Below are positions 32,980 through 41,404 of a stretch of DNA of 61,828 bases, piece after piece; position 1 is the stretch's first letter; every line of letters starts with the position of its first letter. The notes beneath the pieces are model-generated. The model was given only the letters and a program-made list of their open reading frames with translations, was not told the origin of the DNA and did no database searches. Source of the DNA: CAJWPI01 sp964635015 (GTDB lineage: Bacteria; Pseudomonadota; Gammaproteobacteria; Magnimaribacterales; Magnimaribacteraceae). A program made the position numbers and the translations under genes. The stretch spans positions 1-61,828 of the forward strand of contig CAZWMS010000005.1 of the NCBI GenBank assembly GCA_964635015.1, in the 5' to 3' direction.

Positions 32980-34527
32980 ATGTCTTTAGTCGGTTTTTTT
33001 ATTTTAATTTTAATTTCAAATTTCATATGTTTATTTTCATTCAAGTTTTTTGAAAAGAAAATAGGACAATCTTACAGCCCGAATCACTATTTTGGGCTTT
33101 GTCTCTTTATAATTCCTTGGATAGCTTTCTTTTTCAGTGCAGCCTTTATTAATGAGGAGTTTTTTTTAAGGCAACTACTTTGTAGTCTTCTGGCTAACTT
33201 TATTGGTTTAAGATTGCTTTTTAAGGTAAAAAACACTAAAAAAACCCTATCTAACAAAAATCTTTTACAAAGAGGATTTTTTCACACGGTTATATTATCT
33301 CCGTTAATTTCTGTATATTTTTTACCTGGACCCGTAGATTTTAATATCCTAGATCTGCTTGGAATTTTAGTCTTTACAACAGGAGCGTCTTGCCAAATAG
33401 TGTCTGAAAGAAGACTAACTCACCACAATACTAACTTTCATAAAATAGATGTCTGTATTAGTGGGATGTGGAAACATTCTAGGCACCCCAACTATCTTGG
33501 GGTTTTACTTCAATGGTATGGTATTTTTATCATTACCTGTAGTGCTGTAGGTGGATTCTGGAGCATATACAGCCCCTTATTTTTAACTTTTTATCTAAGA
33601 AAATATTCTGAAAAAAAAGAGGCTATTTTAAAAGAAAAAATACCCTCCTATAGAGATTATGCAAAGCATACCAATAGATATTTTCCTGATATCTTGGGGT
33701 TTCTACAAATTATAACCCCCCATCGATCACTAACATTTATTTTTTCTTTACTATCTAAAATTGAGGCGAGGCTAGTAAAAAATACCTTAATTTATGTGTT
33801 TTGTTTAATTTATAGGCCCAACCTCAAGGAAGCAAAGCTTCAAAATATTAAAGAATATTCTAGTTTCAATCATTTTTTTATAAGAAAATTACAAACCAGC
33901 TCTAGGCCTATTAGTTCGTCCTTAAAATCAGTGGTCTCTCCTGTTGATGGGGAAATAGTTGAGTTTGGAGAAATTGACGAGGAAAGACTTATACAGGCTA
34001 AAAAATTTAAATATAAACTTTCTAATTTAATTAATAAGGAAAGTTCAATGGGAAATTATAAGAATGGTTTTTTTGTGACGCTTTATCTTGGTCCTAAAAA
34101 TTATCACCGAATACACTGCCCTTATGAGGGCACTATTTCAGAAACAAAACACATTCAAGGGTCTTTATATGGTGTTAGCTCAAGTTCTCATAAATTTATT
34201 TCCAATTTATATACAAGAAATGAAAGGGCATGGATGGAAATAGAGTGTGATAACTTTTCTTATATTTTATTATGCGTTGGAGCTTCTGTGGTAGGAAGCA
34301 TTATTCCCTTTTGGAATGGCAATGTGTCTAACAAAAAAGGGGTGATTTCCTCTTGGGGTAAGGGTCCTAAAGAGGATCTAAAAAAAGTTAAAAGAGGGCA
34401 GGAGCTTGGCTTTTTTAATATAGGCTCAACAATAATATTGGTTTTTTCTAATGACTTTAATCCTAATAAAAACTTCTTGTCAGAAAATAAGTCTGTAAAA
34501 TTTGGTGAGATAATATTAAAAACATGA
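32980..34527 (+). CDS. psd: Fusion: DUF1295/ICMT-like membrane domain plus phosphatidylserine decarboxylase
   Basis: A 515-residue protein in one open frame. Residues 1-240 form a membrane domain with GMWKHSRHPNYLGVLLQWYG near 162-181, the hallmark of the DUF1295/ICMT/PEMT superfamily. Residues 242-515 are a full-length phosphatidylserine decarboxylase, starting LQIITPHR: SPVDG (catalytic Asp 323), NYHRIHCPYEG and the self-cleavage motif IGS483T, whose serine becomes the pyruvoyl group. PSD converts phosphatidylserine to phosphatidylethanolamine. The ATG at 32980 is preferred to TTG at 32977. A separate internal PSD start (TTG) cannot be ruled out. Confidence 0.85.
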   Translation: MSLVGFFILILISNFICLFSFKFFEKKIGQSYSPNHYFGLCLFIIPWIAFFFSAAFINEEFFLRQLLCSLLANFIGLRLLFKVKNTKKTLSNKNLLQRGFFHTVILSPLISVYFLPGPVDFNILDLLGILVFTTGASCQIVSERRLTHHNTNFHKIDVCISGMWKHSRHPNYLGVLLQWYGIFIITCSAVGGFWSIYSPLFLTFYLRKYSEKKEAILKEKIPSYRDYAKHTNRYFPDILGFLQIITPHRSLTFIFSLLSKIEARLVKNTLIYVFCLIYRPNLKEAKLQNIKEYSSFNHFFIRKLQTSSRPISSSLKSVVSPVDGEIVEFGEIDEERLIQAKKFKYKLSNLINKESSMGNYKNGFFVTLYLGPKNYHRIHCPYEGTISETKHIQGSLYGVSSSSHKFISNLYTRNERAWMEIECDNFSYILLCVGASVVGSIIPFWNGNVSNKKGVISSWGKGPKEDLKKVKRGQELGFFNIGSTIILVFSNDFNPNKNFLSENKSVKFGEIILKT

Positions 34528-34556
34528 CTTTTTATAATTAATTTATAGGTTTTAAT

Positions 34557-35120
34557 TTGGTTTCTTACTCCACCAGTGATCTGAAAGTTGGTCTTAAAGT
34601 GCTAATAGAGAGCAATCCTTGTGAAATTATTGAAGAAGAGTTTGTAAAGCCAGGTAAGGGACAAGCTTTCAGTAAGATTAAATATAGAAATTTATTAAAT
34701 GAAAGGGTGGGAGAAAAAACTTGTAAAGTAGGAGAGTCTCTGAAATCAGCGGATATATTGGAAGTTGAAATGCAATATTTATATTCAGATGGGCCTAATT
34801 GGCATTTTATGAATACAGAGAATTATGAACAAATTGCAATCAATGAAAAAAAGATTTCTATTAATTCAAGCTGGATTACAGAAGAAGACAAATGTAAAGT
34901 CTTGCTATGGGATGGTAGTCCCATTTCTGTAACACCTCCAAATTTCGTGGAATTAGAAATCATAGAAACTGAACCTGGTTTAAAGGGAGACACTGTCTCG
35001 GGTGGAACTAAATTGGCTACTTTATCTACAGGGGTGGAAATTAAAGTGCCGTTATTTATTTCTAGAGGAGATACTGTAATTGTTGACACAAGAAAGGGTG
35101 AGTACAGTGGAAGGAAGTAA
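34557..35120 (+). CDS. efp: Elongation factor P
   Basis: EF-P relieves ribosome stalling at proline runs. The 187-residue protein has all three OB-like domains, and KPGKGQAF carries Lys34, the residue that EpmA/EpmB beta-lysylate in Gammaproteobacteria. GVEIKVPLFISRGDTVIVDTRKGEYSGR is the standard C-terminus. Start is TTG; the conserved N-terminus (YSTSDLKVGLKVLIES) follows immediately and no ATG or GTG is in reach. It precedes argS by five bases. The epmA/epmB genes are not in the window. Confidence 0.95.
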   Translation: MVSYSTSDLKVGLKVLIESNPCEIIEEEFVKPGKGQAFSKIKYRNLLNERVGEKTCKVGESLKSADILEVEMQYLYSDGPNWHFMNTENYEQIAINEKKISINSSWITEEDKCKVLLWDGSPISVTPPNFVELEIIETEPGLKGDTVSGGTKLATLSTGVEIKVPLFISRGDTVIVDTRKGEYSGRK

Positions 35121-35125
35121 CTAAC

Positions 35126-36889
35126 ATGAAAGAACTTCTGGTTAAGCTTTTAAATAATGCACTTAAAAATTTTGAGGAAATTGAAAATATAGACCTTAAA
35201 AAAATTAAAGTAGAAATCAAAAAAAATAAACAGAAAGACCACGGTGATTATTCGACAAATCTAGCAATGATTATTGCAAAAAAACTTTCTAAACCCCCTC
35301 TTGAAGTTGCCGAATTATTGGTTAAAGAAACTATTAAAGAAAAAAGTATCCAACAAATTAAAATAGCTGAACCAGGCTTTATAAACTTCTTTATCCAAGA
35401 AGATTCTTACTTAGAAATATTAAAAAAAATAAATAAAGAAAAAGAAAATTTTGGGAAAATTAGACAAGGTTCCAAAGAAAAAATACTTATAGAGTATGTG
35501 TCTAGTAATCCCACAGGTCCTTTGCATGTTGGTCATGGAAGAGGGGCTGCTTTTGGGTCAGTGCTTTCTAATATCCTTAGGGCCAGGGGCTTCTGTGTAG
35601 ATGAAGAATATTATGTGAACGATCGTGGTAGGCAGACTGAGATACTCGCCCTAAGCGTCTGGGTTAGATATGTTCAGATATTTGGGAATCAAATTCCCTT
35701 CCCTAAAGGGTGTTATCAAGGAAAATATATATATGAAATTGCCAAGGAAGTGCATGATCGATATGGAGAAAAATATATGCTTAAAAATGACCTATTAATA
35801 GAGTTATCGCAAGCTATAGAAGATAAAAACCAAGAGGAAGATTTAGATCTATTGATAAATTTGGTAAGAGCCCAACTAAAGAATAAATTATTAGAACTTA
35901 GTGAATTTTCACTTAAATTTATTCTTAGGGGGATTAAGGAAGATTTGAATTATTTTGGAGTAAAACAAAATCTCTGGTTTAAAGAGACTTCACTTTTTTC
36001 CAAAACAAGAAAAGGTCTGTCTTTAATGGATAAGTCTATCTCTAAATTGAAGGAGGGGGGTTTTCTTTATGAGAAAGAAGGAGCTTTATGGTTTAAATCC
36101 TCAGATTTTAAAGATGATAAAGATAGAGTGGTTCGAAGGGGAAATTCACAAACAACTTATTTTGCTTCAGATATAGCCTATCACCTCAACAAATATCAAA
36201 GGGGCTACAAGAAAATAATTAATATTTGGGGGGCAGATCACCACGGCTACTTGCCTCGAGTTAATGCCGCTATAAAAGCCTTGGGGGAAGATACAAAAAA
36301 GCTAGATGTAGTCTTTATTCAATTTGCTAATTTGTTAAGAGAAGGAGAAAAAATATCAATGTCTACTAGGGGAGGGGAATTTGTAACACTTAAAGAGCTA
36401 ATGGAAGAGGTAACGCCAGAAGCTGCTAGATTCTTTTTCATTAATAGAAAAGGTGAGCAACATCTTGACTTTAACTTAGACTTGGCTAAAAAACAGAATC
36501 AAGAAAACCCCCTCTATTACATACAGTATGCTCATGCAAGAATTTGCAGTTTGTTTAAAAAATTAAATTTAGAAAAAAAAACTTACAAAGAAAAGATGGC
36601 TATAGAAAATTTAGACAACCTTAATGGAGAAGGTGAAATAGAAATGATGAAAATCTTGGCTCAATATTCTGAAGTTGTAACAAAGTCAGCTAAAAATTTT
36701 GAACCTCATCTTATTTGCTATTACCTGCGCGAATTGGCTTCCTCCTTTCATAGTTATTACAATAATCAAAAAATACTGGTTGAAAACCAAAGAGAATTAC
36801 AACCAAAACTCTTTATGCTCTCTGCTATAAGGCAAGTAATATTTAATGGCCTGACTATCTTGGGAATTAGCTCTCCATCGTCCATGTAA
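35126..36889 (+). CDS. argS: Arginyl-tRNA synthetase
   Basis: ArgS charges tRNA-Arg with arginine. The 587-residue class I synthetase opens with the ArgRS-specific Add-1 domain, then EYVSSNPTGPLHVGHGRGAA with the HIGH-like HVGH, WGADHHGY in the catalytic domain, and EKISMSTRGGEFV at the KMSKS position. The C-terminal anticodon-binding domain (YIQYAHARICSLFKKL to FNGLTILGISSPSSM) is complete, ending in the near-invariant Met. ATG start, five bases after efp. The usual length is about 580. Confidence 0.96.
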   Translation: MKELLVKLLNNALKNFEEIENIDLKKIKVEIKKNKQKDHGDYSTNLAMIIAKKLSKPPLEVAELLVKETIKEKSIQQIKIAEPGFINFFIQEDSYLEILKKINKEKENFGKIRQGSKEKILIEYVSSNPTGPLHVGHGRGAAFGSVLSNILRARGFCVDEEYYVNDRGRQTEILALSVWVRYVQIFGNQIPFPKGCYQGKYIYEIAKEVHDRYGEKYMLKNDLLIELSQAIEDKNQEEDLDLLINLVRAQLKNKLLELSEFSLKFILRGIKEDLNYFGVKQNLWFKETSLFSKTRKGLSLMDKSISKLKEGGFLYEKEGALWFKSSDFKDDKDRVVRRGNSQTTYFASDIAYHLNKYQRGYKKIINIWGADHHGYLPRVNAAIKALGEDTKKLDVVFIQFANLLREGEKISMSTRGGEFVTLKELMEEVTPEAARFFFINRKGEQHLDFNLDLAKKQNQENPLYYIQYAHARICSLFKKLNLEKKTYKEKMAIENLDNLNGEGEIEMMKILAQYSEVVTKSAKNFEPHLICYYLRELASSFHSYYNNQKILVENQRELQPKLFMLSAIRQVIFNGLTILGISSPSSM

Positions 36890-36896
36890 AAAATTG

Positions 36897-37574
36897 ATGA
36901 AATCAGAAAAAGAAATACATGACTTTTTAAGTGAAATAAAAAGTATTTGTATAAAATCAAATCGGGACCCCAGTCAAATTACTATAGTGGGCGCTAGCAA
37001 AACACAAACTGCCGACTCAATAGAAAGGGCAATTAGTTGTGGAGTAATAAACTTTGGTGAAAATTTTTTACAAGAAGCAGAACCAAAAATTAGAAAGCTC
37101 TCTTCTGCGCCTACATGGCATTTTATTGGTTCAATACAAAGTAGAAAAGCTAAGAAAATAGCTTCCCTTTTTCAATGGGTACACACAGTTGATAGAATAA
37201 AAGTTGCTGAAAAGCTTAATAAATACCGCATAAATTCTCGGGGAAAGTTAGATATATGTGTTCAAATTAACACAGATAACGAAAAAAATAAGTCAGGTAT
37301 AAAGTTAGAAGAAACAAAGGGCTTCATAAATGAGCTTAAAGTTTTTAATATGCTTAGAATAAGGGGTTTGATGACAATTCCAAAACCAAATAAGAATTTT
37401 AACAAGCAAAGAAAAGGGTTTAAAAAGATGTTTAATTTCTTTAAAGAACTAAAAGAAACGCACCCTTTTCTAGATACGCTTTCAATGGGTATGTCAGATG
37501 ATTATGAGGCTGCAATAATGGAAGGGGCTAATATGATCAGAGTAGGCTCTAAGCTTTTTGGACCTAGGAAATGA
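36897..37574 (+). CDS. yggS: YggS family PLP homeostasis protein
   Basis: YggS/PLPBP binds pyridoxal phosphate and helps keep free PLP and amino-acid pools balanced. The 225-residue single-domain protein has ITIVGASKTQTADSI with the PLP lysine, INFGENFLQEAEPK, TWHFIGSIQSRKAK, SGIKLEE, RGLMTIPKP and the late MGMSDDYEAAIMEGANMIRVGSKLFG with the phosphate-binding residues. The ATG at 36897 follows a TTG one codon earlier. The next gene is proC, a long-known neighbour of yggS in Gammaproteobacteria, with a four-base overlap. Confidence 0.94.
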   Translation: MKSEKEIHDFLSEIKSICIKSNRDPSQITIVGASKTQTADSIERAISCGVINFGENFLQEAEPKIRKLSSAPTWHFIGSIQSRKAKKIASLFQWVHTVDRIKVAEKLNKYRINSRGKLDICVQINTDNEKNKSGIKLEETKGFINELKVFNMLRIRGLMTIPKPNKNFNKQRKGFKKMFNFFKELKETHPFLDTLSMGMSDDYEAAIMEGANMIRVGSKLFGPRK

Positions 37575-38389
37575 AAGGCAGAGTAGGGTTTATAGGGGCA
37601 GGAAATATGGCTAACTCCCTTATTTCGGGGTTGTTAAAAGGGGGGGTTAAGTGTGAAAAGATTTGGGTCAGTTCGCCTGAAAAAAATCACTTAAAAATTT
37701 TGCAAGACTTACATAATGTGCGGGTAAGTCTTCAAAATAAGGATGTTGTAGAATCTTGCTCTACTCTAGTGCTAGCTGTAAAACCAGATGTTATTAAGCT
37801 GGTTTTAAATGAGATAAATAGTTTAATAAGAAAAAAAAATCACCTTATTATATCTATATCTGCAGGAGTTAAGATAAAGGAAATAGAAGAAATAATAGGA
37901 AAACAGTCTAAGATAATTAGATGCATGCCCAACACTCCGGCTAGTGTTGGAAAAAGTGTAACCGCAATATGCAACAATACTTCTACAAAACAAGCGGATG
38001 TGTATGCTGCTCTCAAAATATTCAATTCAATAGGGGTCTGCTATCAAATGAAAGAAGAATTTTTTGATTTATTTACTTCTTTGATTGGGTCGGGGCCGGC
38101 TTATGTATTTTATATTATTGAAATTTTTGAAAAAATTGCAAAAGACTTTGGTTTTGGAGAAAAAAAGACAAGGGAATTAGTTTTAGAAATGATCATGGGA
38201 TCTGCGAGTCTAGCAAAAAGCAGTGATGAAAAAGTAAAGCTTCTAAGGAAAAAAGTCACCTCACCCAGGGGGGTTACCGAAAAGGCCATAGAGGTTCTAG
38301 AATCAAAACAAGTTGCTTTATCTTTTGAAAAAGCTATTAGAGAGGGTGAAAAAAGATCTGCAGCTCTTGGAGAAAAAGAAAATGCCTGA
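37571..38389 (+). CDS. proC: Pyrroline-5-carboxylate reductase
   Basis: ProC makes proline from pyrroline-5-carboxylate with NAD(P)H. The 272-residue protein has the Rossmann start VGFIGAGNMANSLISGLLKGG, LVLAVKPDV, IIRCMPNTPASVG and the C-terminal dimer signature LIGSGPAYVF plus VTSPRGVTEKAIEVLE. The ATG overlaps the yggS stop as ATGA. Its own stop overlaps the yggT start by eight bases. The yggS-proC-yggT order matches that of E. coli and relatives, which supports all three calls. Confidence 0.95.
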   Translation: MKGRVGFIGAGNMANSLISGLLKGGVKCEKIWVSSPEKNHLKILQDLHNVRVSLQNKDVVESCSTLVLAVKPDVIKLVLNEINSLIRKKNHLIISISAGVKIKEIEEIIGKQSKIIRCMPNTPASVGKSVTAICNNTSTKQADVYAALKIFNSIGVCYQMKEEFFDLFTSLIGSGPAYVFYIIEIFEKIAKDFGFGEKKTRELVLEMIMGSASLAKSSDEKVKLLRKKVTSPRGVTEKAIEVLESKQVALSFEKAIREGEKRSAALGEKENA

Positions 38390-38957
38390 AGCAACCCTTT
38401 ACCTTTTTAAGTCAATAGGAGATTTTATTACTATTGCAATGTTATTAAACTTCTTCTTTAGGCTTTTTAAGGTTGATTATTACAACCCCATTGTAAGGGG
38501 CATAGTAATAATAATTGACTCACCAATACGAGTGCTAAGGAACCTTGTGAAGCCTTGGTTCGGCATAGATATAGCCAGTCTAATATTTGCCTTTTTTTTA
38601 CAAGTGTTTTGTTTTTACATTGTTTCAATGGCAGGAGAAATCTCTTTACCAACTCTATCTATATTGTTGTGGTCTTTTTATTCAATAGTTCTGCTGATGT
38701 TAAAAATGATCTTTTGGGCTATGTTAATCGGAATTATTCTTAGCTGGATTTCTCCATTAAGCAGCCATCCTGGCGCCTCCTTAATTCATCAACTTTCAGA
38801 CCCTGTCTTTAGGCCCTTCAGGGCAGTGCTTCCACCAATGGGAGGGCTGGACTTCTCGCCAATATTGGCTTTCATTTTTGTAAACTTTATGCAAATTTTA
38901 ATTAGGAATTTAGCATTAGATTCTGGAATACCCATAGGATTAAGTATTGGATTTTAG
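38382..38957 (+). CDS. yggT: YggT family membrane protein
   Basis: A 191-residue membrane protein with two YggT repeats. The first is about residues 8-80 (FFFRLFKVDYYNPIVRGIVIII with PIRVLRNLV); the second contains MLIGIILSWISPLSSHPGASLIHQLSDPVFRPFRAVLPPMGGLDFSPIL in the usual order (quoted motif parts: SHPGASLIHQLSDP, RAVLPPMGGLDF). YggT is often next to proC and yggS and has been tied to osmotic tolerance and cell shape. The ATG at 38382 matches the family's start; a longer TTG-led frame would be 23 codons too long. Confidence 0.9.
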   Translation: MPEATLYLFKSIGDFITIAMLLNFFFRLFKVDYYNPIVRGIVIIIDSPIRVLRNLVKPWFGIDIASLIFAFFLQVFCFYIVSMAGEISLPTLSILLWSFYSIVLLMLKMIFWAMLIGIILSWISPLSSHPGASLIHQLSDPVFRPFRAVLPPMGGLDFSPILAFIFVNFMQILIRNLALDSGIPIGLSIGF

Positions 38958-38987
38958 ACAAAGCTTTTTCTCCATCTCTTCTTGCCT

Positions 38988-38993
38988 TATAAT
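38988..38993 (+). promoter_or_regulatory. Perfect -10 hexamer ahead of the metX leader
   Basis: TATAAT lies eight bases before the P1 stem of the SAM-II-like aptamer, so transcription would start at or just before the first paired base of the riboswitch (around 39000). The -35 region (near 38965-38970) is T-rich and only a weak match. This placement gives metX its own promoter after yggT. Confidence 0.55.
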
Positions 38994-39001
38994 AGAATTA
39001 T

Positions 39002-39053
39002 AACGCCGATTTGAGCCAGCTTGCGGGCGTTAAAATAAGTACAGCTAAATCCG
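39002..39053 (+). promoter_or_regulatory. SAM-II-like riboswitch aptamer upstream of metX
   Basis: The P1 stem is perfect: AACGCC (39002-39007) pairs with GGCGTT (39026-39031). Its loop holds GATTTGAGCC and CTTGC, and the tail is TAAAATAAGT then AGCTAAA, all close to the SAM-II (metX/metA leader) consensus. AGCT at 39018-39021 can pair with AGCT at 39043-39046 to make the pseudoknot. It stands right before metX, the standard target, so S-adenosylmethionine should lower metX expression. SAM-V shares the core; a covariance-model search would separate them. Confidence 0.8.
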
Positions 39054-39058
39054 TAATT

Positions 39059-39093
39059 AAACCTGTTTAGTGAAAGCTGACGGGTTTTTTTTT
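39059..39093 (+). terminator. Intrinsic terminator between SAM-II-like aptamer and metX
   Basis: AAACCTGT (39059-39066) pairs with ACGGGTTT (39080-39087), eight base pairs with one wobble, followed by nine T residues (39085-39093) just before the metX ATG. The AGCTG at 39075-39079 in the loop can also pair with CAGCT at 39042-39046, the pseudoknot strand of the aptamer, which would make a competing antiterminator. Confidence 0.7.
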
Positions 39094-39098
39094 ATAAA

Positions 39099-40235
39099 AT
39101 GAAAACAAAATTAAATACTTCGATAGGGCTTGTTAAGCCAAAAAGAGCTAATTTTGAGCAGAGTATTTCTTTAGAAAGCGGTGTGAAATTAAGCGACATA
39201 GAGCTTATCTACGAAACTTACGGAGATTTAAACAAAAAAAGAAATAACGCTATATTAATTTGTCATGCCCTAAGTGGTAATCATCATGCTGCCGGCTATC
39301 ATTCTAAGTCTGATAATAAACCGGGATGGTGGGATGCTTTAATAGGACCAGAAAAAGCTATAGATACAAACAAATTTTTTGTTGTATGCCCTAACAACCT
39401 GGGTGGATGTCATGGATCGACAGGGCCCACATCTATAAACCCAGAAAACGGTGAAATCTATGGGCCAGATTTTCCTGTTATAACTGTTAATGATTGGGTT
39501 AATTGCCAGTCTATATTGGCTGATATTCTTGGGATAGAAACTTGGTATAGTGTGATTGGAGGAAGTTTGGGAGGAATGCAGGCATTACAGTGGAGTATTT
39601 CTTACCCAGAAAGAATTAAAAGTGCGTGTGTTATAGCGGCTGCCTCCAAGTTGAGTGCACAAAATATAGCCTTTAACGAAGTTGCCAGACAGGCAATTAT
39701 TTCAGACCCAGATTTTCTCCAGGGGCAATACTTAAAAAACAAAAAATCTCCAAAAAGAGGGTTGCGACTAGCTAGGATGGTGGGACACATAACTTATTTG
39801 TCTGATGAAGCAATGAGGGAGAAGTTTGGAAGAGAGCTTAAAGAAGGCAAAATAAATTTTGGATACGATGCAGAATTCCAAGTAGAAAGTTATCTTAGGC
39901 ACCAGGGTGATACCTTTTCAAAAAATTTTGATCCCAACACCTATCTTATAATGACAAAACTTTTAGATTACTTTGATCCGGCTTCTAAGCATAATGGAGA
40001 TCTTATAAAGGCGTTTAAAGAAATTAAAGCTAAAATTTTAGCTGTCTCTTTTTCAAGTGATTGGAGATTTCCTCCATCTAGATCACACGAGATTGTAAAC
40101 GCACTAATTAGTGCAAATAAAAATATAAGTTATTTAGAAATAGAATCAAGCAAAGGGCACGATTCTTTTTTATATCCAGAGGAAAGATATACAAAAGGAA
40201 TAAAGGCCTTCTTGCTAGCTGATTATGAATATTGA
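39099..40235 (+). CDS. metX: Homoserine O-acyltransferase MetX
   Basis: MetX acylates homoserine with acetyl- or succinyl-CoA at the entry to methionine synthesis. The 378-residue alpha/beta hydrolase shows HALSGNHHAAGY, NLGGCHGSTGPTSINP, the nucleophile elbow VIGGSLGGMQALQWS, SSDWRFPPSRSHEI with the acid, and GHDSFLYPEERY with the histidine. Acetyl versus succinyl specificity is not settled by eye; partners with MetW often use succinyl-CoA. The ATG follows the terminator. It overlaps metW by 11 bases and should be repressed by SAM through the leader. Confidence 0.93.
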   Translation: MKTKLNTSIGLVKPKRANFEQSISLESGVKLSDIELIYETYGDLNKKRNNAILICHALSGNHHAAGYHSKSDNKPGWWDALIGPEKAIDTNKFFVVCPNNLGGCHGSTGPTSINPENGEIYGPDFPVITVNDWVNCQSILADILGIETWYSVIGGSLGGMQALQWSISYPERIKSACVIAAASKLSAQNIAFNEVARQAIISDPDFLQGQYLKNKKSPKRGLRLARMVGHITYLSDEAMREKFGRELKEGKINFGYDAEFQVESYLRHQGDTFSKNFDPNTYLIMTKLLDYFDPASKHNGDLIKAFKEIKAKILAVSFSSDWRFPPSRSHEIVNALISANKNISYLEIESSKGHDSFLYPEERYTKGIKAFLLADYEY

Positions 40236-40809
40236 ATTAATGCTTGATGAATGGATACAAGAGAATACCAAAATTCTTGATTTGGGGTGTGGAGACGGAA
40301 CCATTCTTTCTAATCTAAAAGTTTCAAAAAATATTAAAGGTTTTGGGATTGAAATAGATAGGAAAAATATTCAAAAGTGTCTAGAAAAAGGAATTAACAT
40401 AATAGAACACAACATAGATGCGGGTCTAAAAAATATTTCAGGTAATAGCTTTGACATGGTAATCATGAGTCAGACCATCCAAACCTTAAAAAATCCAAGC
40501 TTGGCTTTAGAGGAAATAACCAGAGTTGGGAAAAGGTGTGTAGTTACAATTCCTAACTTCGGGCATTGGAAAGCAAGACTGGCATTGCTTGTAAGGGGTA
40601 AAATGCCTGTAACAAAGTCTCTTAGTGAGAGTTGGTATCAAACACAAAATATACATTTATGTACAATAAAGGATTTCGAAAATCTTTGCTCTGAACTTTC
40701 TATTTCAATAGAGGAAAGAAAATTCCTTAATTCTGACGGCAATACAGGCTTTCACTCAATTTGGGCTAATTTATTTAGTTCTTATGCCATTTATAAAATC
40801 TACAAATAA
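40225..40809 (+). CDS. metW: Methionine biosynthesis protein MetW
   Basis: A 194-residue methyltransferase-fold protein: LDLGCGDGTILSNL (motif I), GFGIEIDRKNIQKC, and the MetW-specific VIMSQTIQTLKNP and VTIPNFGHWKARLALLVRGKMP (both conserved around a Gly-His-Trp). MetW binds MetX and is needed for its full activity in several Proteobacteria. Translation is coupled to metX by an 11-base overlap. ATG start at 40225; ATG at 40240 is an alternative. The true start of rdgB comes four bases after its stop. Confidence 0.92.
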   Translation: MNIELMLDEWIQENTKILDLGCGDGTILSNLKVSKNIKGFGIEIDRKNIQKCLEKGINIIEHNIDAGLKNISGNSFDMVIMSQTIQTLKNPSLALEEITRVGKRCVVTIPNFGHWKARLALLVRGKMPVTKSLSESWYQTQNIHLCTIKDFENLCSELSISIEERKFLNSDGNTGFHSIWANLFSSYAIYKIYK

Positions 40810-40813
40810 TAAA

Positions 40814-41404
40814 ATGGAAATAATTTTAGCCTCTTCTAATGAGGGAAAATTTAAAGAATTCAATGAACTAGCAAAAAAAACTAATATCAGACTACGCTCC
40901 TTACCCAAAAATTTAATTAATCTACCTGATGAAACAGGTCTAACTTTCGAAGAAAATGCTCTTATAAAGGCTAATCATGTTTTTAAACAAGTAAATTCCC
41001 CTGTTTTAGCAGATGATTCAGGCTTAGAAGTAGACTATCTAGATGGAGCCCCGGGTATTATGTCTGCAAGATACTCGAAAAAGGCTACTGATGAGGGGAA
41101 TATAAAAAAAATCCTTTCTGAGATGAAGGGAGTAAAGGGATGGAAAAGAGGGGCTAGATTCAAGTGTTGTTTAATGCTTAAATTGAATAGATCTTTAGAG
41201 CCCATCAAGGCTGAAGGCTTTCTTGAGGGCTTAATAGCAGAAGTGCCTAAGGGTGAGGGGGGGTTTGGATATGATCCAATTTTTTTATTACCATCCCTGG
41301 GTCTTAGTTTAGCCGAAATAACAAAAGAAAAGAAAAATGAAATTAGCCATAGGAGTAAAGCTTTTAGACTTTTATTAAAAAAACTCCCCTTAATCAATTA
41401 TTAA
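40814..41404 (+). CDS. rdgB: dITP/XTP pyrophosphatase (RdgB/HAM1)
   Basis: RdgB hydrolyses non-canonical purine nucleotides (dITP, dHapTP, XTP) to monophosphates, keeping them out of DNA. The 196-residue protein has ILASSNEGKFKEF at the start, PVLADDSGLEVDYLDGAPGIMSARY at the active site (quoted parts: LADDSGLEVDYL, PGIMSARY), and GGFGYDPIFLLPSLG. The ATG at 40814 is chosen because MEIILASSN is the conserved beginning; the frame runs further upstream only inside metW. Its end overlaps the convergent trmB end by four bases. Confidence 0.94.
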   Translation: MEIILASSNEGKFKEFNELAKKTNIRLRSLPKNLINLPDETGLTFEENALIKANHVFKQVNSPVLADDSGLEVDYLDGAPGIMSARYSKKATDEGNIKKILSEMKGVKGWKRGARFKCCLMLKLNRSLEPIKAEGFLEGLIAEVPKGEGGFGYDPIFLLPSLGLSLAEITKEKKNEISHRSKAFRLLLKKLPLINY

